DNA of 64,000 nucleotides from Cohnella hashimotonis (lineage in GTDB: Bacteria > Bacillota > Bacilli > Paenibacillales > Paenibacillaceae): NCBI RefSeq assembly GCF_030014955.1, contig NZ_JAGRPV010000001.1, positions 5,394,001 through 5,458,000 of the forward strand. The letters run 5' to 3'. Shown one piece after another: positions 18,601 to 26,949 of the stretch. Numbering within the stretch: the stretch's first letter is position 1; every line of letters starts with the position of its first letter. The translations under genes and the position numbers were made by a program. The notes under the pieces are model-generated. The model saw nothing but the letters and a program-made list of their open reading frames with translations, did no database searches and was not told where the DNA came from.

Positions 18601-21460
18601 CGGCGCCGGCAGCCCAGCTGCTGTCGTCGAACGAGCGTCCCGTCCAGCCGATTGCAGCCGCCTGACCCTTGTCCAGATACTTCCACTCCGCTCCCGCGGG
18701 GACAAGCGTCTGGCGGGCCAGCGCATTGTCGACGGTCGCGCCGTAGTCGGCCGTCGGCGGAGCCGCGCTTGCGGCAGCGCCCCAGCTTGTGTTGGGCGTC
18801 GCGCCCATCTCGAACGAGATCGTGCCGCCGGCCATAATGTCATCGTAATCGATCCAGGCCTGATCGAAGTCGGCGCCGTTCAGTTTCGCCGATTGAATGA
18901 AACGGTTTTCGCTCGAAACGTTGTTCGCCTTGATCGTGAACGTCTTGCCGCCGTCCAGATGCAGCGTCATCTCGTCGAAAATCGGCGAGCCGATCAGGAA
19001 GTACGGATCGCCCGGATTGGCCGGGTACAGACCCATCGCGCTGTAGACGAACCAGGAGGACATGCCGCCCGCATCGTCGTCCATCGACGGCAGATAGCCT
19101 TCCGGGTCGTCGCGATAGACGCGCGACTGGATCGGATACGCGTACGGACCGTGGTTGTGATACTTTTGCGTGACGACTTCCGTCGTGAATTCGCGCGCGT
19201 AATACTGGGTCAGGTAAGGGTGCCCCAGGTAGTTGAACAAATAGGGAACCTGCAAATCCGGCTCGTTGATCGCCATGTATTCGTCGATCGCGAAGAAATG
19301 CTGCAGATCCTGCGCCATCGCTTGCTTGCCGCCCATCAGGTCAGCCAGCCCGCCGACGTCCTGCGGCACGAACCACCGATACGTCCACAGGTTGCCCTGG
19401 TAAGCGTACTTGTCCACCGCCGTGACGTCGGTCCTCGCGACCGTCTGGGCGTTCGGGGTGAAAAAGCCGCGCTTGTCGCCTTTCTCGTCTACCTGATTGA
19501 CGTTCCACAGCGATTTGTAAGACAAAGCGATCGCCTTATACTTCTCGTAGCTCGTCTTGTCTCCGAGCATCGCGGCCAGCTTCATCGGGAAGTAGGCGCT
19601 ATACGCCTTTTCCAGCTTGCCCGAGATCTCGCTGTCGCTCATCGTGTAGTTGTCCGTGTCGACCGCCATGCCCTGGAGCGCCTTATACGCGTCGAAATCG
19701 GTGAAGCCCTTCGCGTAGGCGTCCAGAATGACCGCGCCGTTGAACTCGTTGCGCACGGTCGGGCTCGGCCAGTATCCGTCGCCCCACTGCACGTACGAGC
19801 CTCTCGTGCTGTACAAGTCGATCATCGACTTCACCATGTTCTCGTACCGCTTCGGATCGAGCACCGAGTATAGCGCATACTTGCGGAAGTCGTCCCAGGT
19901 CGACCAGCCGTTGTAATACTCGAAGTCCTCGCCCAGCTCGGAAGCCTGGCGGATTGTGTTCTCGTCCCGGCCCGCGCGGAACGTGCCGCTCGAGCTCGTG
20001 ACGTTTTTCGGATGAAGGAAGGAATGGTACAGCTGGGTGTAGAACACCCGCTTGTTCTCCTCATCGCCGCCCTTGATCTCGACCTTGTTCAAAACGTCGC
20101 TCCAGGCGCTTCGCGTGCGCTGATGCTGCGCCTCGAAGTCCCAGTCCGGAATGTCGTGCGACCGCTCGTACTTGGCCTGCTCCACACTGATCGTCGACAG
20201 ACCGACCTTCGCCTGAACGACCGCACTGTTCTTCGTGTTGAAGTTCAGCCATACGCCGCTGTTGAATCCGGTGCGGGACGCTACCGCGCCGACCGAATCT
20301 CCCTGCCAGGACGAATACGAATCGAAGTCGCGATCGAACTGGATCGAGTAATAAATCGTGTAGTAGCCGTGTCCGCAAACGTTTTTGGACTGGATCATGC
20401 CGCTAACTTCGTTGGAGCCCTCTACCTTCAGGTTGGCGTCCACCATGCCCGCGTAGGAGTTGGACAGATCGACCAGCACCGAGCCGGTATCGGTCCCGGG
20501 GAACGTATAGCGATGAAAGCCGACGTTGTCTGAAGCGGTCAGGTCGACTTTGACGCCGCTCGCCAGCGTCACGCCGTAATAGCCCGGAGAAGCGGATTCG
20601 CTGCTCTTGTCGTATTGCTGCTTGTATTCGCTGCTGTTCTTGGTAAAAGAGCGAGTCTCCGGCATCATCAGGATGTTGCCGCCGGCCCCGCTGCAGCCGA
20701 CGCCGCTGAAGCGAAGCTGGGAGAAGCCCTTCAGGAAGCGGTCCTGATAATAGTAGCCGCTGAAGGCGCCGCCATCGCCGTCGGGACCGACGGAAGCCAG
20801 GCCGAAGGGCATCGTCGGCCCCGGATTGGTCTGCCCGTTGTCGCCGAGCGTGTTGATAAACGGATCGACGTAATCGACGGGCAGCAGATCGGTGGCAGGA
20901 GCCGCGGGAATCTGGTCCGCTTCTACGCCATAGATCTCGATCTCGTAGAGGCGCGCCGTGTTGTTGTCGTACGCGGCCTGGTCGATATAGACGCGGACGT
21001 ACCGGGCGGAGAACGTCGGCACCTGACGGTCGACGAGCGTCTGCGCGTTGTTGCGCACGACGTCGATATCTTCCCAGGTCGTGCCGTCGTCGCTGCGCTG
21101 AAGGCGATAGTCCTTCGTATTCCAAAACGGACTATTGGCCGATTCGCCGATGGCCGCGTTTTTCACGATCCACTGGTTGATGTTGTAGGTTTTGCCGAGA
21201 TCGAGCTTCAGCCACTTTTTTTTGACCGCGGTGTTGTCGCACCACTTGGTCGTGAGCTTGCCGTCGACGGCAGCGGACGCCGATTCGTTGGCGTTGCACT
21301 TACCGGAAGCCGTCGCTGTCGAATTAAGAGCAACGTTCCAGGTCTTCGTATATATGTCGGCAGCTGTCTCTTCCGCTTGCGCGGCGCCCGGCGCTGCGGA
21401 CGACAAGATGCCGTACAGCAGCAGCGCCGCCATCGCGGCCGCAATCCACCTTTTTAACAT
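15695..21460 (-). CDS. Exported GH92 alpha-mannosidase with F5/8-type and four CBM6-like domains
   Basis: A secreted enzyme of 1921 aa that should cleave alpha-mannosides (GH92, calcium-dependent, mostly exo-alpha-1,2). Order: signal peptide (ends near AAQAEE); discoidin/F5-8C domain to about residue 190; GH92 catalytic region from VDPFINTLGDNGQTNPGPTM to about residue 880, with NEPDLQVPYLFNYLG and DDDAGGMSSWFVYSAMG; a galactose-binding-like domain; a module shared with the phosphatase at 23172; a Pro-rich linker; then four tandem CBM6-like units, each with NTF-GAWL. The usual GN(D/E)DCGQMSAW motif reads MDDDAGGMSSW, so activity may be shifted. ATG 21460 follows GGGAGGA by 10 nt. It is the last gene of a three-gene unit and has no SLH domains of its own. 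Confidence 0.92.
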   Translation of the reverse strand: MLKRWIAAAMAALLLYGILSSAAPGAAQAEETAADIYTKTWNVALNSTATASGKCNANESASAAVDGKLTTKWCDNTAVKKKWLKLDLGKTYNINQWIVKNAAIGESANSPFWNTKDYRLQRSDDGTTWEDIDVVRNNAQTLVDRQVPTFSARYVRVYIDQAAYDNNTARLYEIEIYGVEADQIPAAPATDLLPVDYVDPFINTLGDNGQTNPGPTMPFGLASVGPDGDGGAFSGYYYQDRFLKGFSQLRFSGVGCSGAGGNILMMPETRSFTKNSSEYKQQYDKSSESASPGYYGVTLASGVKVDLTASDNVGFHRYTFPGTDTGSVLVDLSNSYAGMVDANLKVEGSNEVSGMIQSKNVCGHGYYTIYYSIQFDRDFDSYSSWQGDSVGAVASRTGFNSGVWLNFNTKNSAVVQAKVGLSTISVEQAKYERSHDIPDWDFEAQHQRTRSAWSDVLNKVEIKGGDEENKRVFYTQLYHSFLHPKNVTSSSGTFRAGRDENTIRQASELGEDFEYYNGWSTWDDFRKYALYSVLDPKRYENMVKSMIDLYSTRGSYVQWGDGYWPSPTVRNEFNGAVILDAYAKGFTDFDAYKALQGMAVDTDNYTMSDSEISGKLEKAYSAYFPMKLAAMLGDKTSYEKYKAIALSYKSLWNVNQVDEKGDKRGFFTPNAQTVARTDVTAVDKYAYQGNLWTYRWFVPQDVGGLADLMGGKQAMAQDLQHFFAIDEYMAINEPDLQVPYLFNYLGHPYLTQYYAREFTTEVVTQKYHNHGPYAYPIQSRVYRDDPEGYLPSMDDDAGGMSSWFVYSAMGLYPANPGDPYFLIGSPIFDEMTLHLDGGKTFTIKANNVSSENRFIQSAKLNGADFDQAWIDYDDIMAGGTISFEMGATPNTSWGAAASAAPPTADYGATVDNALARQTLVPAGAEWKYLDKGQAAAIGWTGRSFDDSSWAAGAAPLGYDSKNYAKAKTSYGPDANNKYPTTYFRKTFEVADPKQLIQLNASLIRDDGAIVYLNGREIIRTNMPSGTVSYGTYANATVGDERDVNVYTIDPSYLVAGTNVLTAEVHQVNATSSDIAFDLGLEAIVPMVKPASPTAPIQDDTANTFGWTVVSGFEQAKDYEFSINGGQSWKPATANPQTVGPLAYRAGQVQVRVKADETRGVTSGEALLSDAAYTSDIQWNVYDLQADVGRDGNMDVRVTGTLKGDYEGSAYAVIQLMDGNDQAWVSSAMPVEAGGFEVSQIFNVNAEKFKVNVYLVDAFDGDIYNSLWLAEPVVSEPEPKPAPGEDPPEQPEPLPDPLPIPVKPPLPPLDPIQPDEPPVTEPGLVQFESRSEWSTAVNTFNGNPLKTEDGNGGTVVANTFDGAWLAYTDVDLGTEGANHITVEYAAPTAKVPADSKLEVRLGSVDGELLGTVALPRTGTEWTSYKTADAQFTKTVIGKQTLYIVMHGSTTSGLPYIGNFDRMTFANWKLRSDYAKLELEKYDAWSDSVNPVNGGPLKTENGKSGQQVANTFDGAWLAYKHMDFGTEGVNQFSIEYSGNSTSVPADASVEVRLDSVDGTLIGKVGAPPTAAAWGTYKTVSAALTQTVTGVRDVYLVLTGSTDTTYKYIGNFDNAAFSLAVPEQPVRTDFAKLELESYDAWSTALNPYNNSPLGTENGKSGKQIKNTFNGAWLAFKRMDFGSAGVDQVSIEYSGNSTSCPADAAVEVRLGAPDGELIGKVLTPPTAGAWGTYKTATANLTKKLSGVQDVYFVLVGTSTATFKYIGNFDNAAFALSEPDINVEFESRSEWSTDKNTFNNNPLKTEGNNGGTTVGNTFTGAWLTYKDLEFGTLGKNYVDIVYDAPTNRVPADVVAEIRLNDKNGELVGTVSLPNTGGGWGSYKTAGAALNRSLTGKQTLCVVFKGSTTSSLLYIGNLDRMIYSRKA

Positions 21461-21486
21461 GGGGTTCGGATCCTCCCGCACTTGGA

Positions 21487-23154
21487 TTAGTTCGTGGCGA
21501 CCGGCAGCAGCCGGTCGATCATCGCGGCGGCTTCAGCGCGCACCACAGGGCTCTTGGGGTTGAACTGCTTTCCGTCGCCTTGCATCAGGCCTTGCGTCGA
21601 CGCTTGCTCGACGGCTGCGATTGCCCAGGCGGAGATGTCGGCCTGGTCGGCAAATGCAGTCTTGCCTGCGCTCGCCCCGCTTCCGCCGCTCAGGCTGAAG
21701 TATTTGGCCGCGCGGACCAGCGCGACCGCCGCTTCCTCGCGCGTGATCTTGTCATTCGGACGGAAGACGCCGTCGTAGCCGGACAGAATCCCAAGCGCGG
21801 ATGCCATAGCGACCGGCTCGGCATAGTACTGGCCGGCTGCGACGTCCTTGAACGGCTGGGCCGTGCCGGCAGCCGTCGCCGGCGCTTCGCCCTTCCAATC
21901 GACCGCGCGCATCAGGATCGTGGCGAACTCCGCGCGGGTGATGCTCCGCGACGGCTCGTAATGCGTCGCGTCCACGCCGGTGACGATATGCTTGGCAGCC
22001 AGCGAGCGGACGGCGGTTTCAGACCAATGCGACGCCAGATCGGCGAAGCGCTTGTCGTACTGAAGCACGGCATACGTCGAGAAGTGCTTCGGCTTAAAGG
22101 TCAGCACGCCGCCATCGACCGTGCCGCCCGCATACTCGGCCTGATCTCCGTTCAGGAAATAGACGCCTGCCGTCCGGGCAGAAATGGCCGCCGCCTGTTC
22201 CGGCGTCAGCTTGATCGTGACCGTGGCGGGCTTGCCCAGGTTGTGGATGTCAGAGCTCGTGCTGCCGGACAGAAGCTGAATGTTCACCGACAAGACGACG
22301 CCTGTGGATTTGTAGGACGCGTCAGAACGAATCGAACGGTCGATCTGGCTTTGCGCATCGTTGGTTAAAGAGGTATTCAGCGTTAGCCGCACCTTGGACT
22401 GCGCGTCGCCGGACGCGGGAATCGCGCCGGCGGGCAGCTGGATCTTGAGATCGCCGGCAGACAAGATCAGCTCCCGGTTGTTGTCGCCGAGCGACTTGAA
22501 CGAGACTGCGGGCAGCTCAAGCGGCGTGCCGTTCTTGAGAGCGGCCGCAGGCAGCTCAATGGTTACGCTGCTGCCAGGCTGCTTGATCGCGGCATCCATC
22601 GTGTCGGCACCGATCACATAGCGGCCGTCCTGCGAGAGCTCCGGCTGCGCGACCGAGCCGGATGCCTTGCCGGCTCCCGAAGGGATGGGCGAGCCGTTCG
22701 CCGGCGTCGTGCCCGGGTTACTGTTGCCCGGATTGTTGTTGCCCGGGTTCTCGTTGCCCGGGTTCTCATTGCCCGGGTTTTCGTTGCCGCTGCCGAGCTT
22801 TTCGACGACAGCGAACGTTTTCTGAGCCGACGCCGAGCCGGATCCGGCGATCACCGTGTAGGTGCCGTACGGCGCCAAGGCCGGGTCGGACGGGATCGTC
22901 AGCGTCTTGGCGTAGCTGCCGTGCGTTGCCGTCAGCACGTCGACGTAGAAGGTCGTCCGGGCAGGGCTCACGATTTTCACCGCGACCTGCGCGTCGTTGC
23001 CGGCGCCCGTGCCGGACAGCGTGATCGTGCCGCCGCGCAGCACCTCCTTCGCGCTTACGGCAAGCTCGAAGGAAGCGGCTGCATAGCCGGCTGCCGGCGA
23101 GAGCGCGAGTATCCATAACATAACGGCCGCCACGTATTTTCTCACCGCGTTCAT
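21487..23154 (-). CDS. Exported SLH-domain surface protein
   Basis: A 555-aa secreted protein. A signal peptide (VMLWILALSPAAGYAAA) is followed by an Ig-like domain (about residues 27-115), an Asn-Pro-Gly linker with repeated NPGNE units, and a beta-rich region ending in FKPKHFSTYAVLQYDKRF. The C-terminus has three SLH repeats (LASHWSETAVRSLAAKHIV and similar) that bind pyruvylated secondary cell wall polymer. ATG 23154 lies just after GGAGAGGA. It sits between the phosphatase and GH92 genes, separated by 17 and 26 nt. It has no catalytic domain that I recognise and may act as a surface anchor or glycan-binding partner. Confidence 0.85.
   Translation of the reverse strand: MNAVRKYVAAVMLWILALSPAAGYAAASFELAVSAKEVLRGGTITLSGTGAGNDAQVAVKIVSPARTTFYVDVLTATHGSYAKTLTIPSDPALAPYGTYTVIAGSGSASAQKTFAVVEKLGSGNENPGNENPGNENPGNNNPGNSNPGTTPANGSPIPSGAGKASGSVAQPELSQDGRYVIGADTMDAAIKQPGSSVTIELPAAALKNGTPLELPAVSFKSLGDNNRELILSAGDLKIQLPAGAIPASGDAQSKVRLTLNTSLTNDAQSQIDRSIRSDASYKSTGVVLSVNIQLLSGSTSSDIHNLGKPATVTIKLTPEQAAAISARTAGVYFLNGDQAEYAGGTVDGGVLTFKPKHFSTYAVLQYDKRFADLASHWSETAVRSLAAKHIVTGVDATHYEPSRSITRAEFATILMRAVDWKGEAPATAAGTAQPFKDVAAGQYYAEPVAMASALGILSGYDGVFRPNDKITREEAAVALVRAAKYFSLSGGSGASAGKTAFADQADISAWAIAAVEQASTQGLMQGDGKQFNPKSPVVRAEAAAMIDRLLPVATN
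22708..22792 (-). repeat. 15-bp repeats encoding an NPGNE linker
   Basis: About five copies of a 15-bp unit (TGCCCGGGTTCTCGT type on the plus strand) encode the Asn-Pro-Gly-Asn-Glu/Asn linker of the SLH protein. Such repeats can change copy number by slippage. Confidence 0.7.
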
Positions 23155-23171
23155 TCCTCTCCTTCTCTCCG

Positions 23172-26100
23172 TCACTGAAGCACCTTCGCTCTCGCTAGCT
23201 GCTCAGGCAGGCTCGCATTGTTGTCGAACTGATCAAGCACGAGCACCTTCACGCTGTACTCCGCGCCGCTCACATCGAAGAATTGCGCGATGCTGAGCTT
23301 GTCTTTCTTGAGCGGCACGGCGTTGATCAGTTGCGGCGTTTCTCCCTTAAGCAGCTGGAACACGACATAGGCATCGCCGTCGTACGTTTCCAGCCGCTCT
23401 ACCGTAACGTTGGCCTGGAGCTTGTCTCCGCGCTTCAGCTCGCCTGCGATCTGATACGTATCAAGCTTGCCGTTGACCGTAAACGGCGCATCGGAGAGCA
23501 GCGGCTCGCCTGCTGCGGTGCCAACCGTTTCATCTGCCGCTACGCGCACCTGTACTTTGCCTGGCGCATAATCCATATCGCCGATCGGCTGCGGGTTGAC
23601 TGTAGCCGGCTGCCAAGAATCGCCGCCGTCGACGCTGAATTCATAGTCGGACACCTTGTCGTAGCCCTGCACATTCGTCCAGCCGAACGTGTTGCGTCCG
23701 TCGTCGACCTTCGGCGCGGTCGGCGCCGCCGGAGAGAGGCCCACCGTGCTCGCGAAAGCCGGATCCGAGTTGTCCCGCTTGTCTACCGCGCGCACCGCAA
23801 ACTTATAGCCCTTGGACGCGCTCGTTCCTTCTACCGTATAGCTGTAGTCGGTCTGCCCTGCGGCAACCGGCATGTATACGCTCCAGTTGGCGCCGAGCTT
23901 GCCCGTCGCTTCGTAGATACGGAAACCGCGAACCGCGTCGTCCGTGTTGGACGCAGGCATGCGCCAGGAAAGCTTCGTCTTGCCAGTTCCCGCCGGGGCG
24001 GCCTTCAGTTCCTCAACCGCGGATGGCTTGCCGTCCTTTCGGACGATCGTGTACGTATCGAACGGCTTGTCCTGCCCGGACTTGTACGAATCGATCGTGA
24101 AGCTGTCTTCCGTCATCCGGATGCCCGAGTAGATCGGCTCGTACGGCTGCTCGTAGACGGCGGCGTAATAACGATCCACGCCGTTCTTGAGGTCGTAATA
24201 CTTAGTCCCGGCCGAGTTGTTGATCATATACAGCGTGCCGTCCGGATTGAGCGGATTGCCGTCCTCGTCCTTTTGGATGCTGGCGACCGGCTTGTTGTTG
24301 TACATCTGATAAGAACGCATGAACGTATGGTCGTGTCCCTGCAGCACGACGTCGATGCCGAGCTCGTCGAACGCCGGATAGAGCGTTTCGCGCAGGGCCA
24401 GGATATCGCTGTCGACGGCGTGGTTGCCGAGCGAGTAGATCGCCTTATGGAACGCGACGACCTTCCACTTTTTGTCCGTCTGCGCAACCTCTCTTTTTAG
24501 CCACTCGACCTGTTGTCTGAACGATTCCTTTTGATTGTCGTCCCAACCGATATCCATCGTATTGAGCACCATGATATGAGCGTCGCCATAATCGAACGCG
24601 TATACGCTGCCCGGCGGCAACGGCTTCTCGATCGAGTTGTTCGGATAGTTGAGGTGGTAATAGTAATTGTCGTTATAAGGCCCTTCGTGGTTGCCGACCG
24701 CGGCCATCAGCGGCAGGTTCATGAGCAGCTTCTGCGGCTTGCCGAAGTAATCCAGCCACTGCGACTCCAGCGCGCCCGCATCCACCTGGTCGCCGGTCAT
24801 GACCATGAACTTGGCGTTCGGATAATCGTCCAGCGCATTGCCCAGCGTTTTCGCCCACACCTCGTAATCGTTCGTGTTGGCGCCCTGGGAATCGGTCATA
24901 TAGAGAAATTCGTAATTGTGGTCGTCGTTGCCCTCTGTCGTAAAGCTGCCGACCTGGCTCCAATGGCCGTCGTTGCCTACCCGGTATTGATACGCCGTGC
25001 CGGGCGTCAGGCCGTCGACCAGCACCTTATGGCTGATGAATGAGCCGGTGGTGGAGTTCGTAATCTTGAGGTTCGTCAGCACCCGCGTCTCCTCGGGTTT
25101 GCCTGCGTAACGCTTCGCGTCCTGCGAGTCGAACGCCTTGCCCGCAGGGACGACCTCGACGATGCTGTCCAAAATGTTGGCCGGCGCCGCATTCGGCTTG
25201 TCGTACGGCGTGTACCAGGCGAACGAGCGGTTCGTCTTGGCGCTGCCGTACAGCGACATCGCGATCGCGATCGGCTCGTAGCTGATCGCTTCCGAGTTGT
25301 TGGAAGGCGTAAAGCGGAAGGACGCTACCGGCGTGCCGTCCGACAGCTGCAGTCCCGCTTGTCCGTCGTAGGAGACGTTGACACGCTGGCCTGGCTTCAC
25401 GGCCGTTCCCAGGTTAAGCGTCAGGGACGTCGCCGACGCTCCGGCGCCTGCAGCGAGGAGCTGGAGCGGCTGGTCGTCAGCCGTTATGGTCAGATGCGTC
25501 TGCAGCTCTGCCGGCGGCGCGTTTAAGTCCGCATACGTAGCCATCGTGACGCTTAAGCCGTCCGCCGAAATAAAGCCCGACACCGGTCCTGCGTACCCTT
25601 CAGGGATATAGAATGCCGATGCCGGCACGATCTCCTTGGCTATCGTCGCCGTGGACCACCTGAGGTAAAGGTTCGAGCCGCCGAAGTCTTCGAAGTACTC
25701 GATCTTGATCTTGTGCTTCGTTCCGCCCTGGAGAGAGATCGGCGCGCTCGTCTGCTCCTTGTCCCAATCGTTCACCCAGTGATCGATGACCGGCTGGTCG
25801 TCGATCCATAGTCTAAATCCGTTGTCGCCCATCATGTAAAACGTATAATCGCCCGTCTGCGGCACTGCGAGCTGGCCTGTCCAACGCACGTTGGCGTTGT
25901 CCTGCTTGCCCGTATAGGTCTGCAAGATGGGATCGAGATTCGTAAAGTTAATCTGCGAATCGATCGTCGTGCCCTTATAGTCGCCGAAGTCGAAGCTGCT
26001 CGTGCCGGAAAAGTACTCGCCAAGCAGACCTTGGGCCCCCCCTGCAGCCTGCGTCGCTCCAATCAGATTAGCGCCCGTCTCCGAAGCGACCGTCGTTACG

Positions 26101-26228
26101 GCTTCCGGAGCTCCCGTCGTACCGTCGCTTCCTGCCGCTTGCACCAGATAATAGCCTCCGGAAAATACCGAAGTCCACAGCAAGACAGCCGCCAGCAGGC
26201 GGCTTGTCCGCGCGGGTTTTCTCTTCAC
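23172..26228 (-). CDS. Exported PA14/purple-acid-phosphatase-like metallophosphoesterase
   Basis: A secreted protein of about 1018 aa. Domains: signal peptide; PA14 glycan-binding domain (residues about 66-205, GLLGEYFSG to WSTATIAKEIV); Ig-like domain (213-310); purple-acid-phosphatase N-terminal domain (315-425, LVDGLTPGTAYQYRVG); and a calcineurin-like metallophosphoesterase (430-650). The metal ligands lie in TDSQG, GDQVDAG, GNHE, AFHKA and GHDH. An Fn3 domain and a C-terminal module follow; the module is also present in the GH92 protein. GTG 26228 is preferred because GGGAGGG sits 8 nt upstream, whereas ATG 26234 nearly abuts it. It is first in a unit with the SLH and GH92 genes. It probably removes phosphate from surface glycans or organophosphates. 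Confidence 0.88.
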   Translation of the reverse strand: MKRKPARTSRLLAAVLLWTSVFSGGYYLVQAAGSDGTTGAPEAVTTVASETGANLIGATQAAGGAQGLLGEYFSGTSSFDFGDYKGTTIDSQINFTNLDPILQTYTGKQDNANVRWTGQLAVPQTGDYTFYMMGDNGFRLWIDDQPVIDHWVNDWDKEQTSAPISLQGGTKHKIKIEYFEDFGGSNLYLRWSTATIAKEIVPASAFYIPEGYAGPVSGFISADGLSVTMATYADLNAPPAELQTHLTITADDQPLQLLAAGAGASATSLTLNLGTAVKPGQRVNVSYDGQAGLQLSDGTPVASFRFTPSNNSEAISYEPIAIAMSLYGSAKTNRSFAWYTPYDKPNAAPANILDSIVEVVPAGKAFDSQDAKRYAGKPEETRVLTNLKITNSTTGSFISHKVLVDGLTPGTAYQYRVGNDGHWSQVGSFTTEGNDDHNYEFLYMTDSQGANTNDYEVWAKTLGNALDDYPNAKFMVMTGDQVDAGALESQWLDYFGKPQKLLMNLPLMAAVGNHEGPYNDNYYYHLNYPNNSIEKPLPPGSVYAFDYGDAHIMVLNTMDIGWDDNQKESFRQQVEWLKREVAQTDKKWKVVAFHKAIYSLGNHAVDSDILALRETLYPAFDELGIDVVLQGHDHTFMRSYQMYNNKPVASIQKDEDGNPLNPDGTLYMINNSAGTKYYDLKNGVDRYYAAVYEQPYEPIYSGIRMTEDSFTIDSYKSGQDKPFDTYTIVRKDGKPSAVEELKAAPAGTGKTKLSWRMPASNTDDAVRGFRIYEATGKLGANWSVYMPVAAGQTDYSYTVEGTSASKGYKFAVRAVDKRDNSDPAFASTVGLSPAAPTAPKVDDGRNTFGWTNVQGYDKVSDYEFSVDGGDSWQPATVNPQPIGDMDYAPGKVQVRVAADETVGTAAGEPLLSDAPFTVNGKLDTYQIAGELKRGDKLQANVTVERLETYDGDAYVVFQLLKGETPQLINAVPLKKDKLSIAQFFDVSGAEYSVKVLVLDQFDNNASLPEQLARAKVLQ

Positions 26229-26234
26229 TTCCAT

Positions 26235-26495
26235 TCCCTCCCAATGAAAAAGTCGCCAGTCATTAGGTAACCTTACGCGCTGGAAGCGCTGCGCATCTAG
26301 GCACGGAATGTAAAGTGATAGTCAAATTTCGGTAAATTATAGTTAGTATGTTGGCTTTAAAAGGAAACGTTTCGTTAGGGAAAAGGGTATATAGATGCAT
26401 TTACGGGAGGTGCCTTTTCTCCTTTTCGTGCATAATCCGGAAATCCGAAGACATCCAGCCAAATCAATCAATGCGAGCACCTGATTCAGCAGCTC
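26235..26495. other. Divergent intergenic region with an inverted repeat
   Basis: This region carries the promoters for the leftward phosphatase unit and the rightward Gln-rich gene. GAAACGTTTC at 26364-26373 is a perfect 10-bp palindrome with a central CG, the form of LacI/CcpA-family operators. TGGAAGCGCT at 26281 is half of a cre-like site. No strong -35/-10 pair is certain. GGGAGG at 26405 is not followed by a well-placed ATG. Confidence 0.4.
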
Positions 26496-26828
26496 GTGAG
26501 CCAAACCCAACAAGCGAGCCAAATGTATCAACAACTGCAGCAGCAGGAGCAGCAAAACGCTTCGCGCCTCGAAGAGCTGGCGCAACGCGAGCATAAGGCC
26601 GCCCAAATCATCCAGCAAACGCTGCACGGACACCAGACGGCGATTCAACAGCTGCAGCAAGTCAGCCAGATCTGTCGCCAGCTGGAGCAGACGGTCAACA
26701 TGCAATTGTCGCAGCAAGCGATTCAATCTCAGCCGTCCCATTCGCAGTTCGGCGGCTTCAATTCGTTCCCGCAGCAGCAACAACAGCCATTCTCGTCGAT
26801 CAACGGCATGAACAGAAGCTTCCAATAA
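26496..26828 (+). CDS. Gln-rich coiled-coil small protein
   Basis: A protein of 110 aa from GTG 26496, with nearly continuous heptad-like helix (QQLQQQEQQNASRLEELAQ, then AQIIQQTLHGHQTAIQQLQQ) and a Gln/Phe/Ser tail. It has no signal peptide. The start is doubtful: the same frame stays open back to 26436 and reads like more of the same helix (EHLIQQLVSQ), but it contains no ATG, GTG or TTG there. Either an unusual start is used or the 5' end has decayed. A very strong terminator follows. The function is unknown. Confidence 0.6.
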   Translation: MSQTQQASQMYQQLQQQEQQNASRLEELAQREHKAAQIIQQTLHGHQTAIQQLQQVSQICRQLEQTVNMQLSQQAIQSQPSHSQFGGFNSFPQQQQQPFSSINGMNRSFQ

Positions 26829-26855
26829 CATCTGACTTCCCACTGCAAAAAGCTG

Positions 26856-26909
26856 AAAAAGGTCGCCTGCCCGTCCGGTGATATTCACCGGCCGGCAGGC
26901 GACCTTTTT
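26856..26909. terminator. Strong bidirectional terminator
   Basis: AAAAAGGTCGCCTGCC pairs with GGCAGGCGACCTTTTT, with an inner CCGGTGA/TCACCGG stem. It is U-tailed on both strands and lies between the convergent genes ending at 26828 and 26950. Confidence 0.95.
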
Positions 26910-26949
26910 CGCAAGCAAGCGGCAGCGTTCGAATGTGCGCATGCCGCAT

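Noticed and set aside
17327..19873. 848-aa frame on the plus strand
   Set aside because: It lies antisense to the GH92 gene, with Arg/Val/His-rich low-complexity composition and no recognisable domain.
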